DNA of 64,000 bases. It comes from Alcaligenaceae bacterium. GTDB lineage: Bacteria > Pseudomonadota > Gammaproteobacteria > Burkholderiales > Burkholderiaceae_B. Made by a program: the position numbers and the translations under genes. Positions 47,102 through 56,493 of the stretch are shown here, piece after piece. Position 1 is the first letter of the stretch, and each line of letters begins with the position of its first letter. A model generated the notes under the pieces. It searched no databases. It was given only the letters and a program-made list of their open reading frames with translations, and was not told where the DNA came from. The stretch lies in the NCBI GenBank assembly GCA_013416405.1, contig JACCET010000001.1, positions 310,001 through 374,000 on the forward strand, written 5' to 3'.

Positions 47102-47860
47102 TTAGAAGAATTTGTGGGGTGTCATGCTTACTACTTCATCGGTAACAATTGCATTGCATCCCCAGTCCAGCAGTTCACGCGCTCGCGCGACATCATTGAC
47201 TGTCCAGACGACCAGCGTACAGCCCGCTTTGCGCACTTGATCAACGATAGCTCGCGTGGTGTAGCGGTGGTTCAGGTTAAGTCCGCGGCATTCCAGCCGC
47301 TGAATACGGTCGTGCCAGTCTGTGGGTACTTCTTTTGCAATCAGTAGCGCCCGTGGAAGCTCGGGCGCTTCCTGCAGTGCGGCCTGTAATGCGATTTCAG
47401 AAAACGAGGACAGCAATGGGGGCTGGGCTGCGTCCGCCCAAAGTTGGCGGGCTAGCCTGGCTACTTGTTTGCCAGTTTCGGCCTCTAGACCGGTATGAGG
47501 CTTGATTTCTATATTGCTGCAGATACCGTGGGCCAGTGTAAAAGCGGCAATGGTGTGCAAGGACGGTATGGGCTCGCCCGCGTATTCGGCCGAGTGCCAG
47601 CTGCCGGCATCAACGGCCGCCAGTTCGGCCCAGGTATGGTCGGCGGCGTTGCCTTGGGTGTTTGAGGTGCGATCCAGGGTGTCGTCGTGCAACAGTAGTG
47701 CTACGCCGTCGCGGCTGAGCTTGACGTCGTATTCCATCATCATGAAGCCGTGGTGCGCACCCAGCCGAAAGGCGGCAAGTGTGTTTTCGGGGGCATGACG
47801 GCCTGCGCCACGATGTGCTATCAATGCGGGGTAAGGCCATTCAGATCTGGATTGCGTCAT
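47102..47860 (-). CDS. Glycerophosphodiester phosphodiesterase (UgpQ-like)
   Basis: This is a 252-residue enzyme of the GDPD family that hydrolyses glycerophosphodiesters to glycerol-3-phosphate and an alcohol. It is cytosolic, with no signal peptide. The active site is at the first HRGAGRHAPENTLAAF and the second EYDVKLSRDGVALLLHDDTLDRTSN. The start at 47860 gives the family N-terminus; the frame is open 21 codons further. It is upstream of rlmJ. Confidence 0.93.
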   Translation of the reverse strand: MTQSRSEWPYPALIAHRGAGRHAPENTLAAFRLGAHHGFMMMEYDVKLSRDGVALLLHDDTLDRTSNTQGNAADHTWAELAAVDAGSWHSAEYAGEPIPSLHTIAAFTLAHGICSNIEIKPHTGLEAETGKQVARLARQLWADAAQPPLLSSFSEIALQAALQEAPELPRALLIAKEVPTDWHDRIQRLECRGLNLNHRYTTRAIVDQVRKAGCTLVVWTVNDVARARELLDWGCNAIVTDEVVSMTPHKFF

Positions 47861-47978
47861 TTCGGTGTTCCGGTAATGCCAAAAAGTCGATGTTGCGCTA
47901 TGCGGGGAAGGTGCATCAGGCATTTTATCGCCCCGGTTGTCTGCCTGGCTGTAATGGTGGTGGTAAACTGCATAAAAT

Positions 47979-48006
47979 TTTTACGTACCGCTCTGGTTTT
48001 TATAAT
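47979..48006 (+). promoter_or_regulatory. Candidate promoter for ppiD
   Basis: A perfect TATAAT -10 lies at 48001-48006 with a weak TTTTAC -35 at 47979-47984 (16-base spacing). The predicted start of transcription falls near 48013, at the foot of the hairpin at 48010-48025. The -35 is poor. Confidence 0.35.
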
Positions 48007-48009
48007 ATT

Positions 48010-48031
48010 GGCGATTCTTATCGCCTTTTTT
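48010..48031 (+). terminator. Intrinsic-terminator-shaped hairpin before ppiD
   Basis: GGCGAT and ATCGCC form a six-base stem with a TCTT loop, followed directly by six T residues. No plus-strand gene lies within 1.8 kb upstream, so it would end either a small unannotated transcript from 47861-48009 or act as a 5' structure of the ppiD message. Confidence 0.6.
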
Positions 48032-48081
48032 GATGTTACCGTCTTGCGGGCTTCCCGAGGCCGCAGGTCAGTGAGTGTTTA

Positions 48082-50046
48082 ATGTTCGATTTTATTCGCA
48101 CCCATCAACGTCTGATGCAGCTGGTTCTGCTGGTGTTGATTCTTCCTTCTTTCGTGCTGATCGGCGTAAGCGGCTATACCAATTACGTAACGGGTGATCA
48201 CGATATCGTCACGCTTGGCGATACATCGATTACTCAGCAGGAGTTCGACCAGGCACGCAGCAATCAGCTGCAGCAGCTGCAACAGAGCAGCCAGGGTGCT
48301 TTCGATCCGTCGGTGCTCGATACGCCTGCGGCCCGCAGTGCCTTGCTCGAATCGTTGATAAACCGCCGCGTGCTGGTCGAAACGGCCGCCAAAGAGCGGT
48401 TCAGCGTGTCCGATACGGTATTGCGCCAGACTATTGCCGCCATGCCCCAGTTGCAGGTGGATGGGCAGTTTTCACCTGAGCGATATAACGATGTATTGAC
48501 ATCTGCAGGCCTGGATACACGTGACTTCGAGCAAGGCCAGCGTGGCGAGCTTGCGTTGGGCCGTGTGCTTGGGCCTGTTACCTACACAGCGTCTGTTCCT
48601 TCGGTGGTGGCCGATAAGCTGGGGTTGGCCCTGACCGAGCAACGCACGGTGCGCTTGCTGGCATACCCTGCGGCCGAGCACGAAAAAGACATCCAGATTT
48701 CCGACGCGGATATTCAAGCCTGGTACGATAAGAACAAGCAAAGCCTTGAGCTTCCCGAGCAAGTCAGTGCAGATTACTTGTTGCTCAATGAAGCCGCTGC
48801 CATGGCGAACTTGCCGCAGATCAGCGACGAGGAATTGCGCAAATATTACGAGCAGAACAAGGCGCGCTATGTGCAGCCTGCCCGGGTTAATGTCAGCCAT
48901 ATCCAGATCAATATACCGTCGGGAGCCTCCGAGGCGCAGCGCAATGAAGCGCTAGCCAAGGCGCAAGATCTCGCCAAACAGGCCCAAGCCGATGCCGCCT
49001 CGTTTGCCGAGCTGGCCCAGAATGAGTCCCAGGATGCCGGCACCGCCAAAGAAGGTGGAAAGCTGGGCTGGATTACCCAGGGGGCCTGGCCTGCTCAGCT
49101 TGAGCAGACGGTTTTTGCACTCAAGGCCGGCGAAGTATCAGCTGCCGTGGAAGGGCCTGGCGGCTATCACATCTTCCTGGCCAACGAGGTTCAACCCGAG
49201 AAGGGCGAATCATTCGAAGAAGCCAAAGATAAGGTTCAAACTGAAGTAAGCCGTCAAGTGGGTGCCGATCGCTATGCCGATATGGCCACCAAGCTCACCA
49301 GCCTTGTGTACGACAACCCGACCAGCCTGCAGCCCGCAGCCGACGAATTGGGCCTGAAGATAAAAACCGCCGCCGGCATTGCCCGTGATCGTTTGCTGGC
49401 CTCCAACGAAGTCACTGCCAATGCAGCCTCGGCCAGTGAAGATGCGTCGCTGCTGGACGACGTGCGCGTACGCCGAATTCTGTTTTCACCGGCCGTGCTG
49501 AACGAAAAGCAGAACTCCGGCGTAATCGAGATATCTCCCGACACCATGGTGGTGGTCAGGGTTGCAAACCTCACGCCCGCTCATATTCCCGAACTCGCAC
49601 AAGTGTCGGATTACATACGTGAGCAACTGAAGGCCGAGAAGGCCCTGCTGGCCGCAGAGCAGGCCGGACAGGCAGCCCTGGCCAGCTTCAGCAACGATGC
49701 CGGCGAGGTGCCTGAAGGCTTTGGTACGCCGCTTGAGGTCAGCCGAATTGATCCGCAAGGTCTGGATAAGTCCATCACTGATGCCGTCTTTGCAGCTTCC
49801 GTCGCCGATTTACCCGTATACACAGGTGTAAAGGGGCCTCAAGGTTATGTAGTTGTGCGTATCGAGGATGTGCAGCCGGGCGAAAGCGATCATGCCATGC
49901 TGGCCGGCTTGCCTGTGCAACTTAATCAGGCCTGGGGTCAGGCTGAAGAGCAGGCCGTGCTGCAAGCCATGCGCGCGCAGGCCAACGTAACCTTGCTGCC
50001 CGAGGCGCAGCAGGCGCTTACGGGCCAGGACGACGCTCAGAACTAA
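48082..50046 (+). CDS. ppiD: PpiD-type peptidyl-prolyl isomerase / periplasmic chaperone
   Basis: This is a 654-residue inner-membrane-anchored chaperone. It starts with a short cytosolic segment (MFDFIRTHQRLMQL) and one membrane helix (about 12-32). A SurA/PpiD chaperone domain and then a single parvulin domain (about 265-370, VNVSHIQINIP to YHIFLANEVQP) follow. A long C-terminal periplasmic part completes it. It helps fold proteins leaving the Sec channel. In many betaproteobacteria it lies near hupB; here it does not. Confidence 0.93.
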   Translation: MFDFIRTHQRLMQLVLLVLILPSFVLIGVSGYTNYVTGDHDIVTLGDTSITQQEFDQARSNQLQQLQQSSQGAFDPSVLDTPAARSALLESLINRRVLVETAAKERFSVSDTVLRQTIAAMPQLQVDGQFSPERYNDVLTSAGLDTRDFEQGQRGELALGRVLGPVTYTASVPSVVADKLGLALTEQRTVRLLAYPAAEHEKDIQISDADIQAWYDKNKQSLELPEQVSADYLLLNEAAAMANLPQISDEELRKYYEQNKARYVQPARVNVSHIQINIPSGASEAQRNEALAKAQDLAKQAQADAASFAELAQNESQDAGTAKEGGKLGWITQGAWPAQLEQTVFALKAGEVSAAVEGPGGYHIFLANEVQPEKGESFEEAKDKVQTEVSRQVGADRYADMATKLTSLVYDNPTSLQPAADELGLKIKTAAGIARDRLLASNEVTANAASASEDASLLDDVRVRRILFSPAVLNEKQNSGVIEISPDTMVVVRVANLTPAHIPELAQVSDYIREQLKAEKALLAAEQAGQAALASFSNDAGEVPEGFGTPLEVSRIDPQGLDKSITDAVFAASVADLPVYTGVKGPQGYVVVRIEDVQPGESDHAMLAGLPVQLNQAWGQAEEQAVLQAMRAQANVTLLPEAQQALTGQDDAQN

Positions 50047-50059
50047 GTCTGCCAGAGGC

Positions 50060-50710
50060 TTACCCATGTTCTTGCAGCATGGGTTCAAGCTGCTGCCATA
50101 CATTATCGGCCAGCACTTCCTGCGCCGCTTCATTGGGATGAATGCCGTCGGGCTGGAAGCGCTCGCGATCTGCCGCTATGCCTTCCAGTAAAAACGGTGT
50201 CAACTGCGTATTGTGCCGTTCAGCCAATAAGGGATATAAACCCTGGAACTGTTGGGTGTATGCGCGCCCATAGTTGGGTGGAATTTGCATGCCCAGCAAC
50301 AGTACCCGTGCATCGGCCTGTTGTGCCAGTGCTATCATTTCCGACAAATTCTTTTCCGTCATGGCAAGCGATAGGCCGCGCAGGGCGTCATTGGCGCCCA
50401 GTTCGATGATCACGATGTCGGGCTGGTATTCCTTCAGCGCAGCGGGAAAACGGCTCAGGCCGCCGCTGGTGGTGTCGCCGCTGATGCTGCTGTTTTGTAT
50501 ATGGTGGCTGAATTTCTGATCGTGCAGGCGTTTTTCAATTAATGATACCCAGCCGGAATCGCGCCGCAGACCGTATTCGGCGGAAAGACTGTCGCCGATC
50601 ACCAATATGGTGGGCGCGGGGCTGTTATGCTGTGTCTGAGCCCAGGCCAACCCGCCTGTTAACGGTAAAAACAGCAGTACAGCCATTACAAAACTACGGC
50701 GTATCGACAT
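50060..50710 (-). CDS. tesA: GDSL-type arylesterase/lysophospholipase (TesA-like)
   Basis: This is a periplasmic SGNH hydrolase (thioesterase I/lysophospholipase L1) of 216 residues. A signal peptide spans about 1-24 (ending LAWAQ). The blocks are GDSLSAEYG (serine), SGDTTSGG, LGANDALRG and DGIHPNEAAQ. The start at 50710 gives the normal signal peptide; the frame runs open far upstream into ybbA, which I reject. Start codons of this gene and ybbA are four bases apart on opposite strands. Confidence 0.92.
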   Translation of the reverse strand: MSIRRSFVMAVLLFLPLTGGLAWAQTQHNSPAPTILVIGDSLSAEYGLRRDSGWVSLIEKRLHDQKFSHHIQNSSISGDTTSGGLSRFPAALKEYQPDIVIIELGANDALRGLSLAMTEKNLSEMIALAQQADARVLLLGMQIPPNYGRAYTQQFQGLYPLLAERHNTQLTPFLLEGIAADRERFQPDGIHPNEAAQEVLADNVWQQLEPMLQEHG

Positions 50711-50714
50711 CAGT

Positions 50715-51383
50715 ATGATCCATTCCATTGAAGTTAAGCAGTTATGCCAGCGCGTCGTTGATTCGTCCGGGGTGCTGGATATTTTAGACAATGTAAGCTT
50801 TACGGTAGCTACCGGCGAGGCCTTGGCCATAACCGGTAGCTCGGGTTCAGGCAAATCGACCTTGCTTGGACTGCTGGCGGGGCTGGATGTTCCCAGCTCG
50901 GGTCAGGTTCTGTTGCTGGGGCAAGATTTGTTCACCCTTGATGAAGAGGCCAGAGCCGCCCTGCGGGCGGCGCATCTGGGTTTTGTGTTTCAGTCCTTCC
51001 AGCTGTTGCCTAACCTTACAGCACTTGAAAACGTGATGCTGCCGTTGGAGCTTGCCGGCAAGCCCGCACGCGATGAAGCGGCCAGCATGCTGGAAAGAGT
51101 CGGCCTGCAAGACCGGCTGCTGCATTATCCCAAGACGCTCTCGGGCGGAGAGCAACAGCGTGTTTCGCTGGCGCGCGCGTTTGTGGTGCAGCCCAGATTG
51201 CTGTTTGCCGACGAGCCCACGGGCAGCCTGGATACGCGTAACGGAGCCCGCGTGATCGAACTGATGTTCGAACTTCATCGAGAGCTCGACACGACGCTGG
51301 TGATGGTCACGCACGATCCGCAACTGGCTGCCCTGTGTCAGCGTGAATTGCATTTGTCGGGCGGCCGTGTGCAGTCCGCCTGA
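50715..51383 (+). CDS. ybbA: ABC transporter ATPase YbbA
   Basis: This is a 222-residue ATPase of the LolD/MacB-like branch, here YbbA. It has Walker [10 protein letters not shown], signature [15 protein letters not shown], Walker [13 protein letters not shown] and MVTHDPQLA. Divergent tesA and ybbA are a conserved pair. In E. coli the permease YbbP follows, but here the next gene is an M23 peptidase, so the permease partner is not next to it. Confidence 0.92.
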   Translation: MIHSIEVKQLCQRVVDSSGVLDILDNVSFTVATGEALAITGSSGSGKSTLLGLLAGLDVPSSGQVLLLGQDLFTLDEEARAALRAAHLGFVFQSFQLLPNLTALENVMLPLELAGKPARDEAASMLERVGLQDRLLHYPKTLSGGEQQRVSLARAFVVQPRLLFADEPTGSLDTRNGARVIELMFELHRELDTTLVMVTHDPQLAALCQRELHLSGGRVQSA

Positions 51384-51396
51384 TATCGGAGTCTGA

Positions 51397-52248
51397 ATGT
51401 TCATGTTTCGCTACGTGTATTTTTTGTTGATTGCCTACGGCTTGCTGCTGCCGGGCCTGGCGGGAGCGCAGGGCTATATCAGCCGCCTTTTGCATCACCC
51501 CGTTCCCGGCGGCGTGGCCGTGGTCGATATGGGCAGTACTGGCCAGGCGCCCAGCGCCTACTACAAAGACGCGCAGGTAATGGTCTTGCGTGATAGCGAT
51601 CAGGCCTGGATTGCCGTCGTCGGTATCGATCTGAAAACAGCAGTGGGGCAGCAGAGCCTGCAAGTACAAGACAGTGATGGCAAGCGTCAGCTGATATTCG
51701 AGGTACAGGCCAAAAACTACAAAAGCCAGCACATCAAACTGAAGAACAAAAGCCATGTGAATCCTGATCCCAAGCAAACCCAGCGCTTCGAGCGCGAGTA
51801 TGAAGAGCAGATCCGGGCTTATCGTAACTTTCGTGCCACAGGGCCCAGCAATGTGTCGCTGGATAAGCCGGTCAACGGCCGGCTGTCCAGCCCTTTCGGC
51901 TTAAGGCGTTTCTTTAATGGTGAAGAGCGTAATGCTCATTCCGGGCTGGATTTTGCCGTACCTGCCGGTACGGCGATCAAAGCGCCGGCCGATGGGGTTG
52001 TGACCATCGTTGCCGACTATTTTTTCAATGGCAAGACGGTATTCATTGATCACGGCCAGGGTTTCATTACCATGTACTGCCATCTATCTGCGTTTCAGGT
52101 AGAGCAGGGGCAGCAGGTTGACCGTGGGCAGGTCATAGGCAAGGTAGGTGCCACAGGGCGCGCAACCGGGCCGCACCTGCACTGGAATGTCAGCCTGAAC
52201 AACACCAGGGTTGATCCGGCCATTTTCATCAATGCCTTTGTTCCCTAA
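51397..52248 (+). CDS. M23 family metallopeptidase (murein endopeptidase)
   Basis: This is a 283-residue secreted peptidase. A signal peptide spans about 1-26 (ending LAGAQ). A beta-rich N-terminal domain (about 30-130) resembles the inhibitory/adaptor domains of M23 enzymes. The catalytic LytM domain (about 155-280) has zinc ligands in HSGLDFA (His and Asp) and the HLHW motif, and the active-site histidine in MYCHLS. It should cut peptidoglycan crosslinks. It follows ybbA by 13 bases. Confidence 0.92.
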   Translation: MFMFRYVYFLLIAYGLLLPGLAGAQGYISRLLHHPVPGGVAVVDMGSTGQAPSAYYKDAQVMVLRDSDQAWIAVVGIDLKTAVGQQSLQVQDSDGKRQLIFEVQAKNYKSQHIKLKNKSHVNPDPKQTQRFEREYEEQIRAYRNFRATGPSNVSLDKPVNGRLSSPFGLRRFFNGEERNAHSGLDFAVPAGTAIKAPADGVVTIVADYFFNGKTVFIDHGQGFITMYCHLSAFQVEQGQQVDRGQVIGKVGATGRATGPHLHWNVSLNNTRVDPAIFINAFVP

Positions 52249-54515
52249 CCCTTAACCCGCACGATTTTCTGCACCTGGGGTACATGGCGTATGGCCCGTA
52301 TTACCTGGGCCAGGTGCTTGCGGTTGTCGACCTGTACCGTAAGATGCAGCAGGCCGGTGGTGGCCGCGTCGTCTGGCATGGTCAGGTGCATGATGTTCGA
52401 GTCGGCAGCGGTGATTTCCGCCGCCAGGCGGCCTAGCACACCCCGTTCATTGATGACTGTGACGTCAAGACGGGTGCTTAGGTGGCGCGCCGTGTTGGCG
52501 TCCCATACAACTGGAATCCAGCGTTCGGGCTCACGCGCACGTTGTCTTTGGGCGACAGCGCACTCATCCATGTGCACGACCAGGCCGTGTCCCAGGCGTA
52601 TGCCGCCAATGATGGCGTCGCCCGGCAAGGGGCCGCAGCAGGGTGCCAGCTGGACTGCCTGGCCTTCATTGCCGTGTATGACTATAGGCGCGCTGGAGGC
52701 GGATGACATTTCGTCTATGGCAGCTGCTGTGGTCGCCAGCAGGGGATTTTCGGGGGTAAAGCGCCGGGCAACGACAGCGGCCAGGCGCTTGCCCAGGCCG
52801 ATATCGGCCAGGATTTCGTCTCGAGAGCTGGCGCCGGAGCTTTTGGCCAGTTTTTCCCATTCGGGATCGTCTTCGGCGGGCCGGGGGAAATTCAATTGAT
52901 CGAAGGCCTGGTTCAGCAGGCGCAGGCCGAAGGCAACAGATTCCGCATACTTTACGGTACGCAGGTAATGGCGAATTTCCGAGCGCGCGCGGCCTGTGCG
53001 TACATAGTTGAGCCACTGTGTACTGGGCCTGGCAGCCGGTGAGGTGATGATTTCGACCGCGTCTCCGCTTTTGAGTTCGGTACGCAGTGGTGCAAATTCA
53101 CCGTTGATTTTCGAGGCTACAGCCTGATTGCCGATATCTGTGTGGATGGTATAGGCGAAGTCCACAGGTGTGGCTCCGCGTGGCAGGGAAAGAATCTTGC
53201 CTTGCGGGGTGAATACGTAGACGGCGTCGGGAAACAGGTCGACCTTGACGTGTTCAAGGAATTCGCCCGAATCGCCGGTCTGGCTTTGTATGTCGAGCAG
53301 TGATTGCAGCCACTGGTGTGTGCGCTTTTGGAGATCGTTTAACGAGACATCGTCGTCTTTGTACAGCCAGTGCGAAGCGACGCCTTCTTCGGCGATGTGA
53401 TCCATGTCGCGCGTGCGGAACTGGAACTCAACCGGGGTGCCGTAAGGGCCGACCAGCGTGGTGTGCAGGGACTGGTAGCCATTCAGCTTGGGAATGGCAA
53501 TGTAATCCTTGAACTTGCCAGGTACCGGACGATACAACTGGTGCAGGGTACCCAGGGCCAGATAGCATTCGGGCAGCGTATGCACAATAACGCGAAAACC
53601 GTAGATATCAAGCACGTCTGAGAAAGACTTTTTCTGCTCGACCATCTTGGAGTAGATGCTATATAACGACTTTTCACGGCCGCTTACTTCGGCCTCTATA
53701 CCGGCTGCCGGCAGGGCAACGCGCGCTGCGTCGGTGATCTTGCTCAGGACGTCACGCCGATTGCCTCTGGCAGCCAGCATGGCTTTGTGCAAAACCTGAT
53801 ATCGATTGGGGTGTATGGCTTGAAAGCACAGGTCTTGGAGCTCGCGGAACAGGGCATTAAGACCCAGTCTGTGTGCAATCGGTGTATAGATTTCCAGCGT
53901 TTCGCTTGCAATGCGCCTTCGCTTTTCAGGAGCAACAGCGCCCAGCGTGCGCATATTGTGCAGTCGGTCAGCCAGCTTGATCAGAATGACGCGGACATCG
54001 CGGGCCATGGCCAGCAGCATCTTGCGAAAGCTTTCAGCCTGTTGTTCGGCCTTGGTAGCAAAGTCCAGGCGATCGAGCTTGGACAGTCCATCGACGATTT
54101 CAGAAACATCGCTGCCGAACTTTTCGGCCAATTCCTGTTTGCTGATACCCTGATCTTCGATGACATCGTGCAGCAAGGCCGCCATCAGGGAATCGGCGTC
54201 CAGCTTCCAGCCAGCGCAAATTTCAGTGACCGTGATGGGATGGGAAATATAAGGTTCGCCGCTGGCGCGGAACTGGCCCAAATGGGCCTGGTCGGCAAAA
54301 CGGTATGCCTCTTTGATGCGCTCGATCTCTTTGGGTTTCAGGTACTGGCTAACGATTTTCGTTAGCGGGTCGAGCGAGGCAATGGTGTTGGGGCCTTCTT
54401 GTGGCGCGGCTAACTTTGCTGGCTTGCCGGCGCCTTTGCGCCGGCGCAGCCGTGGGCCTTTCTTGAGTGCGGCCAATAGACCTGAAGAAGCACCACGAAG
54501 AACAGAAAACGCCAT
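52245..54515 (-). CDS. spoT: Bifunctional (p)ppGpp synthetase/hydrolase (SpoT)
   Basis: This is a 756-residue RelA/SpoT homologue controlling the stringent response. The hydrolase domain is intact, with the HD pair His116-Asp117 in LLHDVIED and KLADRLHNMRTL. The synthetase domain follows (about 260-375, SLYSIYSKM, AIPKLNGYQSLHTT), then TGS (about 405-465) and ACT at the C-terminus. The intact HD marks it as SpoT/Rel rather than RelA. The N-terminal extension (first 45 residues, basic) is longer than in E. coli SpoT. It follows rpoZ in the classical gmk-rpoZ-spoT order. Its stop overlaps the convergent M23 gene by four bases. Confidence 0.96.
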   Translation of the reverse strand: MAFSVLRGASSGLLAALKKGPRLRRRKGAGKPAKLAAPQEGPNTIASLDPLTKIVSQYLKPKEIERIKEAYRFADQAHLGQFRASGEPYISHPITVTEICAGWKLDADSLMAALLHDVIEDQGISKQELAEKFGSDVSEIVDGLSKLDRLDFATKAEQQAESFRKMLLAMARDVRVILIKLADRLHNMRTLGAVAPEKRRRIASETLEIYTPIAHRLGLNALFRELQDLCFQAIHPNRYQVLHKAMLAARGNRRDVLSKITDAARVALPAAGIEAEVSGREKSLYSIYSKMVEQKKSFSDVLDIYGFRVIVHTLPECYLALGTLHQLYRPVPGKFKDYIAIPKLNGYQSLHTTLVGPYGTPVEFQFRTRDMDHIAEEGVASHWLYKDDDVSLNDLQKRTHQWLQSLLDIQSQTGDSGEFLEHVKVDLFPDAVYVFTPQGKILSLPRGATPVDFAYTIHTDIGNQAVASKINGEFAPLRTELKSGDAVEIITSPAARPSTQWLNYVRTGRARSEIRHYLRTVKYAESVAFGLRLLNQAFDQLNFPRPAEDDPEWEKLAKSSGASSRDEILADIGLGKRLAAVVARRFTPENPLLATTAAAIDEMSSASSAPIVIHGNEGQAVQLAPCCGPLPGDAIIGGIRLGHGLVVHMDECAVAQRQRAREPERWIPVVWDANTARHLSTRLDVTVINERGVLGRLAAEITAADSNIMHLTMPDDAATTGLLHLTVQVDNRKHLAQVIRAIRHVPQVQKIVRVKG

Positions 54516-54530
54516 GAAAGCCCCAACTTG

Positions 54531-54734
54531 TCAGGTAGGAACTTTGCGCAGCATTTCCAGGCCGGTTGCTCCAGCGGCTATTTCCCGCAAGGCGGTCACA
54601 GTGGGCTTGTTTTTGCTGTCAAGGCGCGGCTCGTGGCCCTGGGCCAATTCGCGGGCGCGGTAGGTAGCCGCCAGTGTCAGGTTAAAGCGATTGGGGATGT
54701 GTTCCAGGCAGTCTTCAACAGTAATGCGAGCCAT
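54531..54734 (-). CDS. rpoZ: RNA polymerase omega subunit (RpoZ)
   Basis: This is the 67-residue omega subunit, which helps assemble RNA polymerase and forms part of a ppGpp site. [21 protein letters not shown] and [12 protein letters not shown] are diagnostic. It lies between gmk (32 bases upstream) and spoT (15 bases downstream). Confidence 0.97.
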   Translation of the reverse strand: MARITVEDCLEHIPNRFNLTLAATYRARELAQGHEPRLDSKNKPTVTALREIAAGATGLEMLRKVPT

Positions 54735-54766
54735 TTTTTACCTATGGATTTAAAGGGTTAGATGCA

Positions 54767-55402
54767 TCAGGCAATGGTTTTGCTGATGCCCAATTGTGAA
54801 AAGAGTTCGGTGTGGCGTTGTGCTTGCGTGGCATAACGCAGACGTGTGGCGGCAACAATTTCGGAGAGTTGCTGTAACGCGACGCTAAATTCTTGATTAA
54901 TAATAACATATTGGCACTCTGAAGCGTGCGACATCTCGCCGCCGGCGGCCAACAATCGGCGCGAAATAACTTGCGGCGTGTCTTGTCCCCGCTTGGTTAG
55001 GCGCGCTTCCAGCGCCTCGATGGAGGGCGGCAATATGAAAATGCCTACGGCCTGTGGAAAATGCTCGGTGACCTGGCGCGCGCCTTGCCAGTCAATTTCC
55101 AGCAGAACGTCCTGGCCCTGGCCCAGGGCTTCGTCTATGCGATCGCGCGGTGTGCCATAGAAATTTCCGTGCACCTCGGCCCATTCCAGCATGCCCCCGC
55201 TCTTTTGGAACTCATGGAATTCATCATGGCTTACAAAGCGGTAATGCTTGTTGGCTTCTTCGCCAGGCCGGGGTTCGCGGGTAGTGCAGGAGATGGATAA
55301 GACCAGGGTTGGATCTTGTGCAAGCAAGGCGTTGACCAAGCTGGATTTGCCCGCGCCACTGGGGGCCACGACCATGAAAATATTGCCAGAGTAAGACGAC
55401 AT
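54767..55402 (-). CDS. gmk: Guanylate kinase (Gmk)
   Basis: This enzyme phosphorylates GMP to GDP. It is 211 residues, with P-loop [10 protein letters not shown] at about 13-22, [19 protein letters not shown]-like YRFVSHDEF, and [13 protein letters not shown]. The start at 55402 is chosen because it gives the family N-terminus; the frame extends further with no homology. It is first in the gmk-rpoZ-spoT operon. Confidence 0.96.
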   Translation of the reverse strand: MSSYSGNIFMVVAPSGAGKSSLVNALLAQDPTLVLSISCTTREPRPGEEANKHYRFVSHDEFHEFQKSGGMLEWAEVHGNFYGTPRDRIDEALGQGQDVLLEIDWQGARQVTEHFPQAVGIFILPPSIEALEARLTKRGQDTPQVISRRLLAAGGEMSHASECQYVIINQEFSVALQQLSEIVAATRLRYATQAQRHTELFSQLGISKTIA

Positions 55403-55460
55403 GATAAGCGTTACAAAATAAGTGTCAGCGGCAAGAATAGCAAAAGAACGATGCTTATGG

Positions 55461-55796
55461 CTAATTGAGTTGGTCAGGCATTGAGTGCCCGAGCTCTTCG
55501 AGTGCTTGCTGGTACACCTGAGCGTTACCGCATAAAAAAACGGCCGCATCGCCCAGGTTCATATTGAAAGCGATATCCTGAATTTGCGAGCGAACCTCGT
55601 CGGGATGGCTGATGGCCGTAACGTGTACGTCGCCGTCTTGATCGAATTGTTCAGTCGGCACGAAATCGGCGACCAGGTTGATATCGGGCGCGCTGATCAC
55701 GACATAAGCGGTGAATTGCAGGTCTTCGATACGGACGTCAAGAACTAGACCCTGTGCAAGGGAGTCAACAAGAGTGCTCTGGGGCTGGGTGCTCAT
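55461..55796 (-). CDS. Conserved hypothetical protein, unknown function
   Basis: This is a 111-residue acidic protein ([52 protein letters not shown]). I do not recognise a family, and no signal peptide or membrane segment is seen. The alternating beta and helix character suggests a small alpha/beta fold. The start at 55796 overlaps the end of the methyltransferase gene by 32 bases, so the two are co-transcribed and probably functionally related. The frame is open upstream within the methyltransferase gene, but that part looks like a shadow. Confidence 0.65.
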   Translation of the reverse strand: MSTQPQSTLVDSLAQGLVLDVRIEDLQFTAYVVISAPDINLVADFVPTEQFDQDGDVHVTAISHPDEVRSQIQDIAFNMNLGDAAVFLCGNAQVYQQALEELGHSMPDQLN

Positions 55797-56421
55797 GTGA
55801 AGTAAGCTTGGTAGTGTGAAACGAAAAGGTAAATACCTTTGCCGGAGGCAGGTTAGCCCAGACGGTGCTTGAGCCGGTTTGCCGGGCCTGTACATGCTTG
55901 TGCCATTTGGGCCTGTGCAGATTGTACGTGAACTGGACGGCCGTGCCGCGGTCGTCCAGCAAATATCGCCATTGATCCAGTATGGACTCCATAAGAGGTT
56001 CGGGCATGGAACATAGCGGCAGGCTGGAAACAATCGCGGCAACCTTGGCGTTTTGGGGCACGATCTGGCATAAATCCGCAGCATTGCCATGCACTACATT
56101 TACATGCGGAAACTGTTTGCGCAGGCGCTGAACGAAGGTATTTGAATACTCAACCACGAGCAAGCGCTCGGGAGGAATGCCTTGTCTGAGCAAGGCCCGG
56201 GTGACCACGCCGGTGCCTGGCCCCAGCTCTATGATCAGTCCGTCCTGGTGATGGGCGACTTCACGCGCCAGACGGTTGGCCAGAAATCGTGAGCTGGGAC
56301 AGATTGAGCCTATGGTGCCCGGCGTGGCGCAAAATTCTTGAAGGAAAACACCCGGGGCCAGTTTCTTCAGATAATGCGATATCCGCCTTGCTGGCTTTAG
56401 CCTCAACACCCGATGCATCAT
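55765..56421 (-). CDS. SAM-dependent methyltransferase (phospholipid N-methyltransferase-like)
   Basis: This 218-residue protein has a SAM site ELGPGTGVVTRALL at about 63 and a IVSSLPLCSMP segment where rRNA adenine dimethylases carry NLPY. The LQEFCATPGTIGSICPSSRFLA region near residue 25-45 is typical of the PmtA-type phospholipid N-methyltransferases of proteobacteria. The start at 56421 is supported by AGGAAG six bases upstream; a GTG at 56448 is in frame but has no such site. The substrate is uncertain. Confidence 0.78.
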   Translation of the reverse strand: MMHRVLRLKPARRISHYLKKLAPGVFLQEFCATPGTIGSICPSSRFLANRLAREVAHHQDGLIIELGPGTGVVTRALLRQGIPPERLLVVEYSNTFVQRLRKQFPHVNVVHGNAADLCQIVPQNAKVAAIVSSLPLCSMPEPLMESILDQWRYLLDDRGTAVQFTYNLHRPKWHKHVQARQTGSSTVWANLPPAKVFTFSFHTTKLTSHEHPAPEHSC

Positions 56422-56493
56422 AAATTCTTCCTGTAGAGTTTGGCCCACATTAACAATAGAAAAGGGATGACGGGTGTCGAGTTGTAAGCAGGC

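Noticed and set aside
50062-50084. ACCCATG/CATGGGT hairpin near the end of ppiD and the TesA gene
   Set aside because: It lies inside the end of the TesA-like coding region and has no T-run; probably chance.
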